A stretch of 20,218 nt of DNA from Dorea sp. (GTDB lineage: Bacteria > Bacillota_A > Clostridia > Lachnospirales > Lachnospiraceae): NCBI GenBank assembly GCA_016295505.1, contig JAEDLC010000025.1, positions 1 to 20,218 of the forward strand, in the 5' to 3' direction. The position numbers and the translations under genes were made by a program. The notes under the pieces were generated by a model that worked only from the letters and a program-made list of their open reading frames with translations, made no database searches and had not been told where the DNA came from. This document shows positions 1-7,656 of this stretch, piece by piece. The number at the start of each line of letters is the position of its first letter. Position 1 is the first letter of the stretch.

Positions 1-461
1 TGTCCGCTGTAGAGAAGATCATTGATGATCTCCGATGCTCTGGAATTCCAGTTCAGAATCACAATGTGATTGGAAACGTGCAACCTGTTCTCACCTTTAT
101 TGGCACTGTTGATAAAGTCAGAAATATAATTGGTAATATAACCGATGACAGCACCGGTAAAAGTGATCATTCCTATAACCGCGACAACAATACACGCAAT
201 GATGATCGATACATTAGCTTTTCCCACATCTTCAACAACAAGTCCGATACATCCCGCATCCAGGATCATTGATATCGTATAATAGACGGATGCTCCAAAG
301 CCTCTGTTTTCCAGTGTCTCCGGTGCCAGATTCGATATGACCACCGCAGCGATCATAAAAAAGCAGATATTGAGCAGGAAAATAGCTGCCAGAATCACAG
401 TTGCCGGCCTCTTGGCAATCTGTACACTCAGCCACTCACGAATACGGTTCTTCTTCTTCAT
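1..461 (-). CDS. CASTOR/POLLUX-like ion channel, N-terminal part (cut by window edge)
   Basis: The ATG is at 461, with GGAG eight bases upstream, and the frame stays open to the left edge, giving 153 codons. After a short basic N-terminus (MKKKNRIREW) there is a first hydrophobic segment (about residues 19-44). A re-entrant-like stretch with DAGCIG (about 68-73) follows, then a second hydrophobic segment (about 84-110). Next comes the start of a Rossmann/RCK-like region with HIVILNW (about 132-138). Known family features: CASTOR/POLLUX channels have a DAGNH/DSGNH-type filter and an HIVI(L/C)xW start of the RCK domain, and both patterns are recognisable here. The inferred role is a ligand-gated cation channel in the cytoplasmic membrane. 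A TrkA-N-type potassium channel is the alternative. It is probably a single-gene unit, since its own extended -10 promoter lies upstream. Confidence 0.75.
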   Translation of the reverse strand, partial: MKKKNRIREWLSVQIAKRPATVILAAIFLLNICFFMIAAVVISNLAPETLENRGFGASVYYTISMILDAGCIGLVVEDVGKANVSIIIACIVVAVIGMITFTGAVIGYITNYISDFINSANKGENRLHVSNHIVILNWNSRASEIINDLLYSG

Positions 462-497
462 AATATTTTCTCCATTTCATGCAACTATAGTGTCGCT

Positions 498-506
498 ATT
501 ATAACA
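498..506 (-). promoter_or_regulatory. Extended -10 promoter of the channel gene
   Basis: Read on the minus strand this is TGTTATAAT, an extended -10 (TGn plus TATAAT), 37 bases upstream of the channel ATG. No good -35 hexamer stands 17 bases upstream, which is typical for extended -10 promoters. Confidence 0.45.
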
Positions 507-631
507 CATTTATCTAAACAAAAAGGTGCAATTGTAAGTAATTACTGCCAACTCGCATAAATTACAAGAATCGCAAATCTTCTCTTAGCCAGAATATCAT
601 AAATACAATATTGATGCAGCGTTCCGTGGCA

Positions 632-781
632 AATAAAGGACTGGAGCAAAATATAGAGTCATCATTCTGAATATATAATTTCCATAAGAAAAGCCGAGGT
701 AAGCGAGTAAGCGTCGAGGCGTTCTTATGGAAATTATATACTTCGAAATGAGCACATCAATATTTGCTCCAGTCCCTTATT
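632..781 (-). repeat. Large palindromic element, copy 1 (19-bp stem, 31-nt conserved loop)
   Basis: This element fills most of the 336-base gap between the amidase stop and the channel start. Bases 672-690 pair perfectly with 722-740 (19 bp) around a 31-nt loop (691-721). An outer arm 638-650 pairs perfectly with 763-775 (13 bp), and an imperfectly paired stretch joins the two. The loop starts AAGCCGAGGTAAGCGAGT on the plus strand. The same loop at 26/31 identity, on a stem of the same length but different sequence, recurs at 17803-17833. The orientation is given as that of the upstream gene: the amidase transcript would run into the hairpin about 16 bases after its stop. There is no clear U-tract, so it is not an ordinary terminator. 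Bases 507-631 of the same gap hold nothing recognisable. Confidence 0.85.
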
Positions 782-797
782 ACACGTTATTGTTACT

Positions 798-1631
798 TTA
801 TAATGTCATATACCGGTCGATTCCGTTGGCAATTCCGGTCACGATCAGATTCTGATAGTCCTCGGATGCCATCCTCTGATCTTCGTCCGGATTGGTCATA
901 TATCCCATCTCGACAATCGTACACGGAACCTGTGCCCAGTTGATTCCACTCATGGAATCCGTCTCCCAGACATATTCTTTTCTTGCTCCGGTCGCGGCAA
1001 CATATTCCTCCAGTACGCACTCAGCCAGAGCATGACTCTTCTCATACAGTGCTCCGTTGTATGGGTTGGACGGCGTCTGGCAGATTGTCATCGTTCCATT
1101 TACACTGTGATCCTCGGATCCGTTGGCATGGATCCTGACGAATACGTCTGCACCGGCATCATTGGCAACTGCTGCCCGCTCGGCATTGGATATATTCACC
1201 TCATTCGTCTCACGGATCATGATGACCTGATAAGAGCGTTTCTCCAGCTCCGTCTTCAGCTTCAATGCCACCTGCAGATTCAGTTCATATTCCGGCATAC
1301 CTGTTGCTACGCCTGAAGTCCCGCTGCTTACTTTCGCCTTCGTCTCGGATGCACCCGGTCCCACCGGTTCCTGTTCATTATTCCCCTGACTCTGATGACC
1401 CGCATCGATCACCACGATTCCCTTGACTTCTGTCTGATTTTTTTCACTCTCCCCGGGCTCTTCCTCTTCTGACTCCTGTTCTTCTTTCTGGATCTCCAGT
1501 TCTTCTGCTGTCTCCAGTGTACTCTCCTTATCCTCTTCCGGCTCTGTCTCTTTCTTTCCACAGGCAACAAGGAACAACGCCGCTCCCAGTACACAGATAA
1601 CCATCATATATCGTGCAGCTTTTTTTCTCAT
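798..1631 (-). CDS. N-acetylmuramoyl-L-alanine amidase, lipoprotein (Amidase_3)
   Basis: This 277-residue protein should cleave the amide bond between MurNAc and the stem peptide of peptidoglycan, outside the membrane. A lipoprotein signal ends in LVAC (Cys24). An acidic Glu-rich linker covers about residues 28-66, followed by the catalytic domain from about 70. The zinc ligands of the Amidase_3 family are visible: H79 in DAGH, E116 in YELN and H168 in RIHAN. E241 in VEMGYMTN is the catalytic Glu. It starts two bases after the stop of the beta-lactamase-like gene, and its ribosome binding site (AAGGGCGG) lies inside that gene's end, so the two are translationally close. It is the last gene of a three-gene envelope operon. 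Function is well supported; the in vivo role (division, remodelling or spore-related) is not determinable. Confidence 0.93.
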   Translation of the reverse strand: MRKKAARYMMVICVLGAALFLVACGKKETEPEEDKESTLETAEELEIQKEEQESEEEEPGESEKNQTEVKGIVVIDAGHQSQGNNEQEPVGPGASETKAKVSSGTSGVATGMPEYELNLQVALKLKTELEKRSYQVIMIRETNEVNISNAERAAVANDAGADVFVRIHANGSEDHSVNGTMTICQTPSNPYNGALYEKSHALAECVLEEYVAATGARKEYVWETDSMSGINWAQVPCTIVEMGYMTNPDEDQRMASEDYQNLIVTGIANGIDRYMTL

Positions 1632-1633
1632 GA

Positions 1634-2542
1634 CTACTCACCGCCCTTCATATATTGATATACACCATCGGATATGTTGACGATCACCTGTCTTGCTGTT
1701 GAAACATCTGACAGTTCCTGCGTCATGACACAGATAATGTATGGCTGCTGTTCCAGATACACGATTGCAGCATCATTTTCCACATCCGCCAGCTCCCCGG
1801 TCTTATTGGCTACAACAACCCCCGCGGGAACGCCTGCCGGAATCTTCGTGGTGCGCTGCTGCTGCTTCATATATTCCACAATCTGAGAAGCTCCGGCAAT
1901 CCGATTCTGATAAACATCCGTCAGAAATTTTCCGCAGTCCGCAACAGAAGTATAATTATCATCCTGGGCATTGGACGCCAGAAGCATGCGTCCCATATGC
2001 GACTCTGCATAACCGTGGGACTGACAATAGGCATTTACCTTTTCTCGCCCCGCAGCTCCGTCTCCTTTCCCCAGATACGTTACCAGCTGATTTGCAGCAT
2101 CGTTATCACTTACCGTGATCATAGACTGCATCAGACTGCTGATCTGTGTTTCATTCCCCCCGTTTGCACAGAGTTCCTCATAATTCTCGTATACGCAACC
2201 GGCGATATACAACTTGATCAGACTTGCCGCCTGCATCTGATGCGACGAAACCGCTGCATATTCTCCGGTCGCCGGTTTTTCTATATATACCGCCGCATCT
2301 CCCTTTCCGGCCAACGGATTTAAAAGCTCTGTGATCTTTTGTTCCAGATCTGTCATCTGCTTCCCGGAAGACTCCGGCTCTTTCGTCGTTTCCTCCGCCG
2401 AATCTTCTGTCTCTTCCTGCGTATCGATCACCAGTTTTTCCGTCTTCTTTCCTGCATCCTCATCGCCGGATCCGGATGCACCGCATCCGACTCCTCCGAC
2501 CGCTATAAGCACACATAATATTCCTACAAGATACCTTTTCAT
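1634..2542 (-). CDS. Class A beta-lactamase-fold serine hydrolase, lipoprotein
   Basis: This 302-residue protein has a lipoprotein signal ending in VGC (Cys20), a Glu/Thr/Ser-rich linker to about residue 62, and a penicilloyl-serine transferase domain. The three hallmark motifs are present: SLIK (S107, K110), SDN (145-147) and KTG (247-249). The omega-loop motif of true class A beta-lactamases (ExxLN, with Glu166) is not evident. The matching stretch around 182-199 reads MGRMLLAS followed by DDNYTS. This favours a peptidoglycan-directed or uncharacterised acyl-serine enzyme over an antibiotic-degrading one (inference). GGGGAG precedes the ATG. It lies 27 bases after the YARHG gene and two bases before the amidase gene in the same operon. 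Confidence 0.85.
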   Translation of the reverse strand: MKRYLVGILCVLIAVGGVGCGASGSGDEDAGKKTEKLVIDTQEETEDSAEETTKEPESSGKQMTDLEQKITELLNPLAGKGDAAVYIEKPATGEYAAVSSHQMQAASLIKLYIAGCVYENYEELCANGGNETQISSLMQSMITVSDNDAANQLVTYLGKGDGAAGREKVNAYCQSHGYAESHMGRMLLASNAQDDNYTSVADCGKFLTDVYQNRIAGASQIVEYMKQQQRTTKIPAGVPAGVVVANKTGELADVENDAAIVYLEQQPYIICVMTQELSDVSTARQVIVNISDGVYQYMKGGE

Positions 2543-2569
2543 ACTTAACTCCCCTGATATGTCTGTCTC

Positions 2570-3280
2570 TTACTGATCCAGCTGATAACCGTTTGGATTC
2601 ATGGAGAACTCCACCTGACGCAGCAGTTCGGCATTCTTCTTCTCATAGTCATTCAGCACGGAAGCACTGTAATTCGCATCAAAATCATCCGGATCATAGG
2701 TTCCCTGATACCAGGATTTGGAAGTGAAATAGTTCGTCAGTTCCTGAGACTTGAACCGCCTTCCATGTCTTGCATAGATCTCATTTTTGGCATAATTGAT
2801 CTCCTGTATCGTCATTCCGGCAAGATCTGCCTGTGTCAGATAAGTCGCATTACTGTTCGGAAGAATATAATCCTGCTCCAGAAGGCTCTGCACCTCCGGT
2901 TCCTCTTCCACAATTTCTTCCTCTTCCGTCTCCTCTTCCATCACATCCTCTTTCGGCTCTTCCTCTTCGTCTTCCTCATCCAGAATCGCCTGTATCTCAT
3001 CCAGTTCCTTCGTGTTCTTTGGTTCATTCATCTTCTTTACCGCCAGACCGATCAATGCAGCAACCAGAAGAACTACAACGATTGCAACCACCGTATACAG
3101 ATCCTTCCATTCCTTCTTCAGTTTCTGAATCGGAGAAAGATTCTGTTCCGGCGGATTCTGATCATATGTATTCTGGTTATATGTGTTTTGATCATACATA
3201 TTCTGGTTCATCTGCGCACCACAGTTCGTACAGAATCTCGCGCCGTCCGGCATCTCTTTTCCACATTGTGTACATCTCAT
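2570..3280 (-). CDS. Zinc-ribbon, single-pass membrane protein with YARHG domain
   Basis: The protein has 236 residues from the preferred ATG at 3280. That start has GAGGAGG seven bases upstream, whereas the ATG two codons earlier (3286) would leave only one base. In order it shows a zinc ribbon with C3, C6, C17 and C20, then an Asn/Tyr/Gln repeat tract (YDQNTYNQNTYDQN, 29-42). A transmembrane segment (about 62-82) is followed by a very acidic linker (about 92-130), and a YARHG domain (about 146-218) contains YARHG itself at 169-173. YARHG is a known Pfam family of extracellular domains with unclear function, so the expected topology is zinc ribbon inside and YARHG outside. It leads the operon with the beta-lactamase-like protein and the amidase, which suggests a cell-wall role (inference). 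Confidence 0.88.
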   Translation of the reverse strand: MRCTQCGKEMPDGARFCTNCGAQMNQNMYDQNTYNQNTYDQNPPEQNLSPIQKLKKEWKDLYTVVAIVVVLLVAALIGLAVKKMNEPKNTKELDEIQAILDEEDEEEEPKEDVMEEETEEEEIVEEEPEVQSLLEQDYILPNSNATYLTQADLAGMTIQEINYAKNEIYARHGRRFKSQELTNYFTSKSWYQGTYDPDDFDANYSASVLNDYEKKNAELLRQVEFSMNPNGYQLDQ

Positions 3281-3343
3281 ATCCATTCCTCCTCATAAAA
3301 CACCTGACACATGATATATTGTGATTCGTATTCTTCTCTTTCT

Positions 3344-3961
3344 CTAATCCCCACTCAACGCCGTTTCAAATAATCTCAGATTTTCTGCCAGCTTCTCCTG
3401 ATCCATGGAGAGAATCGCTTCCTTCGGAAACAGACCGCCGGCAGTTCCGACATACCGATATCCGGATGCAAGGGCTTCCTTTACATTATCCCGATGAATC
3501 CCTCCCACTGCCATCAAAGCAAGATCTCCCAATGGTTCACAGACCTTTTTTGCATAGCCGAAGCTTAATTCATTCGCCGGAAACACCTTGATGATGTCCG
3601 CTCCTTTTTCTATCTGATCCGCGATCTCGGACGGCGTAAATGCTCCCGGCACTGAGAGGATCCCCTGATCCCGGCAATGCTGCAGCATCTGCTCTGTCAT
3701 CATCCGCGGAGACAGAACAAATTCTGCTCCTGCGTCAATTGCTTTTAACAGCTCATCATAGGTCTGAACCGTTCCGGCACCGATATTCAGTCTTCCGCGA
3801 TATTCTGCGGAGATCTTCCGGATAATATCATAAGCATTCTCTGTATTGAGTGCGATCTCCATATTGCGTACATACTGACTGTCCAGAAGTACTTCCGCCA
3901 CACTCCTCACCTGCTCGTATGTATATTTCCGGAGAATCATTGTTACCTTGCCAAATGTCAT
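3344..3961 (-). CDS. KDPG/KHG-type class I aldolase
   Basis: This 205-residue protein is the usual length for 2-dehydro-3-deoxyphosphogluconate / 4-hydroxy-2-oxoglutarate aldolases, which make pyruvate by Schiff-base chemistry. Family landmarks seen are MEIALNT (E35), GAGTV (61-65), SPRM, PGAFTPSE (105-112), IIKVFPAN with the probable Schiff-base K125, and a glycine-rich phosphate site AVGGI (151-155). Two family positions differ: the Arg of the usual E-x-x-L-R-T motif is Asn here (N39), and the usual PTGGI is AVGGI. Substrate preference may therefore not be KDPG. GGAGGT precedes the ATG. It starts 27 bases after the HTH-Uma2 gene and may be co-transcribed with it. No other Entner-Doudoroff or uronate gene is nearby. 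Confidence 0.85.
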   Translation of the reverse strand: MTFGKVTMILRKYTYEQVRSVAEVLLDSQYVRNMEIALNTENAYDIIRKISAEYRGRLNIGAGTVQTYDELLKAIDAGAEFVLSPRMMTEQMLQHCRDQGILSVPGAFTPSEIADQIEKGADIIKVFPANELSFGYAKKVCEPLGDLALMAVGGIHRDNVKEALASGYRYVGTAGGLFPKEAILSMDQEKLAENLRLFETALSGD

Positions 3962-3988
3962 TATCGTTACCTCCTTTTTCTTCTCTGT

Positions 3989-4825
3989 TTACAGACTGTT
4001 GTCAGGATATAAAAAGCTGACGTATTCATATATTTCCGTAAAATCCACTTCACACTCACCGTCAAAGATCCCGACCGGTACTTTGTGCTCGAATGTATAC
4101 ATGACCGGAAATATATCCTTTTCAAATTCGTATACATACACTCTTTTTTTTACAGGATCTACGATCCAGTATTCTCTGACTCCCGCATTCATATATTTCC
4201 CCATTTTGAGTGAAACGTCTCTTCTCTGTGTTGCGGGAGACAATACTTCAGCCACCAGATCCGGTGCGCCAGCTACTCTTCCATTCCGGAACTTGCTCCG
4301 GTCGCATATGATAGATACATCCGGCTGAACCATTGTTTTTTCATCACAATCCAATTGTACATCAAGTGGTGCAGTTATTGTAATACATTTTCCATGTTTT
4401 TTCCGGATATATTCACGAAATCGCATATTAATCTCATCACAGATCAGCTGATGCACATCCGAGGGGGAAGCCATCTCATAGATTGTTCCGTCAATCAGTT
4501 CCACTCTCACCTCCTGTGGAAATGCCAGATAATCCAAAACATCATATTCCCCCTGACGCTTTGACGCCTGATATTCTGTCGATTCTTCTTTGATCACAGA
4601 AGCATCCGGCACGGATCGCAATGGACGAAAGACAAGTTCCAGTGCCTGCAGCGTCTCATATCTCGGCGATTTTGTAATGCCTCCTAATACCTTCTGTACC
4701 GTTCCGACCGGGAGTCCGGATAGTTCAGCTATCTTTTCGTAAGAATATCCCAATTCTTTTTTCCAGGCACGCATTTCTTCTATTGTCATATACCTTACCA
4801 CTCCATCACTTTCTGATTTATCCAT
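3989..4825 (-). CDS. HTH-Uma2 fusion, PD-(D/E)XK-fold nuclease-like protein
   Basis: This 278-residue protein has an N-terminal helix-turn-helix of XRE type (about 24-65; GYSYEKIAELSGLPVGTVQKV) fused to a Uma2/DUF820 domain (about 95-265). The Uma2 core is complete: RVELIDGTIY with E109, QPDVSII with D169, PDLVAEVLSP with E193, then K207/K210 and AGVREYWIVDP. The family is annotated as putative endonuclease by fold, but its biological role is unsettled. Start choice is uncertain: the ATG at 4825 has no good ribosome binding site. The ATG at 4789 (residue 13, MTIEEM) is preceded by GGAG and AAGG and begins right at the HTH, so the true protein may be 266 residues. It is a common singleton in clostridia, sometimes thought to be of selfish or defence origin (inference). 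Confidence 0.85.
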   Translation of the reverse strand: MDKSESDGVVRYMTIEEMRAWKKELGYSYEKIAELSGLPVGTVQKVLGGITKSPRYETLQALELVFRPLRSVPDASVIKEESTEYQASKRQGEYDVLDYLAFPQEVRVELIDGTIYEMASPSDVHQLICDEINMRFREYIRKKHGKCITITAPLDVQLDCDEKTMVQPDVSIICDRSKFRNGRVAGAPDLVAEVLSPATQRRDVSLKMGKYMNAGVREYWIVDPVKKRVYVYEFEKDIFPVMYTFEHKVPVGIFDGECEVDFTEIYEYVSFLYPDNSL

Positions 4826-4890
4826 ATTCTATCATATTTCTATCCATTTATCAATCTTTTATCCATTTCACACAGGCGCATGACATAACA

Positions 4891-4924
4891 AAGCAGGGCA
4901 TATGCCACAGCATACACCCTGCTT
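4891..4924 (-). terminator. Hairpin downstream of pgi, probable terminator
   Basis: AAGCAGGG pairs perfectly with CCCTGCTT (8 bp), with further pairs (TATG/CATA) inside. It lies 42 bases after the pgi stop. The following minus-strand bases (TGTTAT) make only a weak U-tract, so termination may be partial. Confidence 0.5.
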
Positions 4925-4965
4925 ATACGACTGTTTTTACAATCTCAGATCACTTTTCTGTAAAT

Positions 4966-6546
4966 TTAAATATTCAGCAGATCGCTGTATACCTTCAGCG
5001 CCCCGTCTGTCTCATGAGCAAGTACGCGTTTTGCAAGTACTTTTCCAAGCTGCACGCCTTCCTGGTCAAAGCTGTTCAGGTTCCATACGAATCCCTGGAA
5101 CATCACTTTATTCTCAAAGTGTGACAGGAGTGCTCCCAGTGCTTCCGGAGTCAGCTTCTCTCCGATGATGATGCTGGACGGACGACCGCCTTCAAACTTC
5201 TTATTGCGGTTTTCGTCATCTTTTCCACATGCAAATGCCACAATCTGCGCTGCCACGTTCGCACACAGCTTCTGCTGGCTTGTGCTGCCCTGAATCACAA
5301 CATCCTGCTCCATCTGGTTGTTCTTAAATCCGACAAACTGAAGCGGAACAATATCCGTTCCCTGATGCAGTAACTGATAGAAGGAGTGCTGTCCGTTTGT
5401 TCCCGGTTCACCAAAGATCACCGGACCCGTCGGGTAATTTACCGGCTCACCGAAGCGGTTTACAGACTTTCCGTTGGATTCCATATCCAGCTGCTGCAGA
5501 TGTGCCGGGAAGCGGCTCAATGCCTGTGAATACGGAAGAACAGCAGTATCCGGATATCCAAGCACATTACGCTCATATACTCCGATCAGTGCATCCAGCA
5601 TTGCCGGATTCTTTAACAGATCCTTTTCTTTTGCAAGCTCATCCTCTGCTGCTGCACCTGCCAGGAACTGTGCAAATACTTCCGGTCCGAATGCGAGTGA
5701 CAGTACGGCTCCTCCTACTGCAGATGAGGAAGAGTAACGTCCGCCGATATAATCATCCATAAAGAATGCTGCAAGATAATCATCGCTCTTTGCCAGAGGG
5801 GATGTCTCACTGGTAACTGCGATCATATGCTTTGACGGATCCAGTCCTGCTTTTTCCAGAGCATCTTTCACAAAAGATTCATTCGTCAGTGTTTCAAGGG
5901 TTGTACCGGACTTTGATACCAGTACAAAGATAGAATGTGCAACATCAATCTTACTTAAAACTCCGGATGCATCATCCGGGTCAACATTACTGATGAATTC
6001 TGCCTTCATCTTCAATGTATCATTTACTTTTGCCCAGTTTTCAAGCGCTATATAAATCGCACGAGGTCCGAGGTCACTTCCGCCGATACCGATCTGAACA
6101 ACCGTTGTAAACTTTTCGCCGGCCGCATTGGTGATCTCTCCGGCATGTACTTTATTAGCAAATTCTGCAATCTTTGTCTGCTGTTCCACATAGAAAGCGC
6201 GTTTGTCAACGCCATCTGCAACAACCGGTTCTCCCAGCTGTCCACGGGTCAGCTGATGAAGCACCAGACGTTTTTCTCCGGTATTGATCATCTCACCATT
6301 ATAAAGAGCTTCGTACTTTTCTGTAAGCTGAGCTTCCTCCGCCAATTTTGCAAGGACGTTCAGGATATTATCATCCACCTGCTTTGCCCCATAATTATAT
6401 GCGAGACCTTCTGCCATCGGCACACTGTATTTTTTTACACGCTCTGCACCGTTTTCTCCGGACATTGCCTCGGCAAGATTAACCTGCTCCACAGCCTGCA
6501 GCTCCTTATATGAAGCAAGTGTATCCAAATTGTTCCAAGTAACCAT
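4966..6546 (-). CDS. pgi: Glucose-6-phosphate isomerase
   Basis: This 526-residue cytoplasmic enzyme interconverts glucose 6-phosphate and fructose 6-phosphate in glycolysis and gluconeogenesis. The sequence shows IGIGGSDLGPR (about 152-162) and the sugar-phosphate site SKSGTTLET (211-219). It also shows GGRYSSSSAVGG (268-279) and FGEPGTNGQHSFYQLLHQG (378-396) with the catalytic Glu380 and His387. The C-terminal signature WNLNSFDQEGVQLGK (488-502) carries the conserved Lys502. It is the longer bacterial form rather than the about 450-residue Bacillus form. GAGGAGGAA precedes the ATG at good spacing. It has its own sigma-A-type promoter upstream and a hairpin downstream, so it is probably monocistronic. 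Confidence 0.97.
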   Translation of the reverse strand: MVTWNNLDTLASYKELQAVEQVNLAEAMSGENGAERVKKYSVPMAEGLAYNYGAKQVDDNILNVLAKLAEEAQLTEKYEALYNGEMINTGEKRLVLHQLTRGQLGEPVVADGVDKRAFYVEQQTKIAEFANKVHAGEITNAAGEKFTTVVQIGIGGSDLGPRAIYIALENWAKVNDTLKMKAEFISNVDPDDASGVLSKIDVAHSIFVLVSKSGTTLETLTNESFVKDALEKAGLDPSKHMIAVTSETSPLAKSDDYLAAFFMDDYIGGRYSSSSAVGGAVLSLAFGPEVFAQFLAGAAAEDELAKEKDLLKNPAMLDALIGVYERNVLGYPDTAVLPYSQALSRFPAHLQQLDMESNGKSVNRFGEPVNYPTGPVIFGEPGTNGQHSFYQLLHQGTDIVPLQFVGFKNNQMEQDVVIQGSTSQQKLCANVAAQIVAFACGKDDENRNKKFEGGRPSSIIIGEKLTPEALGALLSHFENKVMFQGFVWNLNSFDQEGVQLGKVLAKRVLAHETDGALKVYSDLLNI

Positions 6547-6605
6547 ATCAGATTCCTCCTCATTACGAAAGTGTTCTTTTACTTCCTGAAATATTTCACA
6601 AAAAA

Positions 6606-6634
6606 ATTATACTATTAAACATCCCCAAATTCAA
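6606..6634 (-). promoter_or_regulatory. Sigma-A-type promoter of pgi
   Basis: Read on the minus strand this is TTGAAT (6629-6634), 17 bases, then TATAAT (6606-6611), 60 bases upstream of the pgi ATG. A perfect -10 and 17-base spacing make this the clearest promoter in the window. Confidence 0.75.
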
Positions 6635-6680
6635 GTCAATACAGAGTAAAGCCTGTAATCGTCTATCCTTCCCGAAGAGA

Positions 6681-7496
6681 CTACCGCAGCAGAAAACTGT
6701 CGAATATGAACAGATCAAACTGTGACCTTACACGTTCGTACTGCTTCTGGTTTTTCACCGTCCATGCAACAGACAGTGCACCGAGCTTCCGGCAGATACG
6801 ACGTGAAATATTTCCCGCATCCCTGTGGCAGTAAGCAATAAAGTCCGGCCTGGTCACAAAATTCGTGAGAAGATACGTCACGATCTTCAGCACCGGATTC
6901 TTTTTTCCACCCTTTGCGAAGTCTTCACTCAGCTGTCCTCTCACGATATCGGGACGATGTTTCCGATACCACCGAAGCGCAAACGGATGGAACGATTCGA
7001 CACAGTATCTCCCCTTATAATGCTTCAGGATCCGGTTGCCAAGCTCACAGATGACAGTGTCTGCCCGATCCATTTTATATTCAATGATCAGTGGTACTTT
7101 TCCATTGACTACACTGAGTACTTTTTCCAGCGTAGGGATCGTCTGATCCGAGTCTGCAAGCCTTAGTTTCTGCAGCTCTTCCCACGTATATTCCCAGATA
7201 TTCCCCTCCACATTACACATCCTTTTCAGGGAGGCATCATGAAAGACCACCGGAACATCATCCTTTGTAAGCTGAATGTCAAACTCGATCCCATATCCTG
7301 CTTCGACTGCTTTTCGAATTGCATTTACAGAATTTTCCGGCGCATTTGTCCGATTGTCGAACAGACCCCTGTGTGCATAATATACGCCCAGAAACCCGGA
7401 AATATCCGGCCTGCCGAATATCCGCGGGCAGATCATATACAGATAACCTGCCGAAAGTATCATTAAAATCCCGAAAATAATCATCAAACTCTTCAT
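6681..7496 (-). CDS. Membrane-anchored glycerophosphodiester phosphodiesterase
   Basis: The protein hydrolyses glycerophosphodiesters to glycerol 3-phosphate and an alcohol. From the ATG at 7496 it has 271 residues: one N-terminal hydrophobic segment (about 4-22) and a GDPD domain. The domain shows HRG (42-44), PENS (53-56), the metal ligands E71 and D73 (EFDIQLT), and HD (86-87). The reading frame extends to a TTG at 7514, but AGAGGCGG fits the ATG better and the protein then begins directly with the membrane anchor. An uncleaved anchor with the catalytic domain outside would let it act on lipid head groups or teichoic-acid glycerol phosphate (inference). It is divergent from the AraC pair and ends 46 bases before the pgi promoter. 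Confidence 0.92.
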   Translation of the reverse strand: MKSLMIIFGILMILSAGYLYMICPRIFGRPDISGFLGVYYAHRGLFDNRTNAPENSVNAIRKAVEAGYGIEFDIQLTKDDVPVVFHDASLKRMCNVEGNIWEYTWEELQKLRLADSDQTIPTLEKVLSVVNGKVPLIIEYKMDRADTVICELGNRILKHYKGRYCVESFHPFALRWYRKHRPDIVRGQLSEDFAKGGKKNPVLKIVTYLLTNFVTRPDFIAYCHRDAGNISRRICRKLGALSVAWTVKNQKQYERVRSQFDLFIFDSFLLR

Positions 7497-7541
7497 ATTC
7501 CGCCTCTGATCCAATTTTATTGCCTCTTATTGTCGTTACTT

Positions 7542-7550
7542 AGTATAACA
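7542..7550 (-). promoter_or_regulatory. Probable extended -10 promoter of the glycerophosphodiesterase gene
   Basis: On the minus strand this reads TGTTATACT (TGn plus TATACT), about 45 bases before the preferred ATG. No -35 stands out. Together with the plus-strand promoter at 7628-7656 it accounts for the 212-base divergent gap. Confidence 0.4.
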
Positions 7551-7627
7551 CTGAAAAACAGGGAAAAAAAGAGAAATGCTTTCACTTTGTAACATTGTTT
7601 TGTTTTTGCATTATCTGCATGTATTTA

Positions 7628-7656
7628 TTGTACAATTTTTTCATTCATGATATAAT
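7628..7656 (+). promoter_or_regulatory. Promoter of the tandem AraC genes
   Basis: TTGTAC (7628-7633), 17 bases, then TATAAT (7651-7656), 52 bases before the ATG at 7709. The -35 is a weak match (3 of 6), while the -10 is perfect. Confidence 0.55.

Noticed and set aside
632..781. Ordinary rho-independent terminator of the amidase operon
   Set aside because: The stem is AT-rich with a 31-nt loop and no U-tract follows; the shared loop with copy 2 points to another function, though some termination is possible.
2765..3324. Two long plus-strand open frames opposite the YARHG gene
   Set aside because: They are shadows of the repetitive acidic (GAA/GAG-rich) coding sequence; the products are low-complexity and have no ribosome binding sites.
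5397..5762. Plus-strand open frames inside pgi
   Set aside because: They are antisense to a highly conserved enzyme gene, have no ribosome binding site and no recognisable domain.
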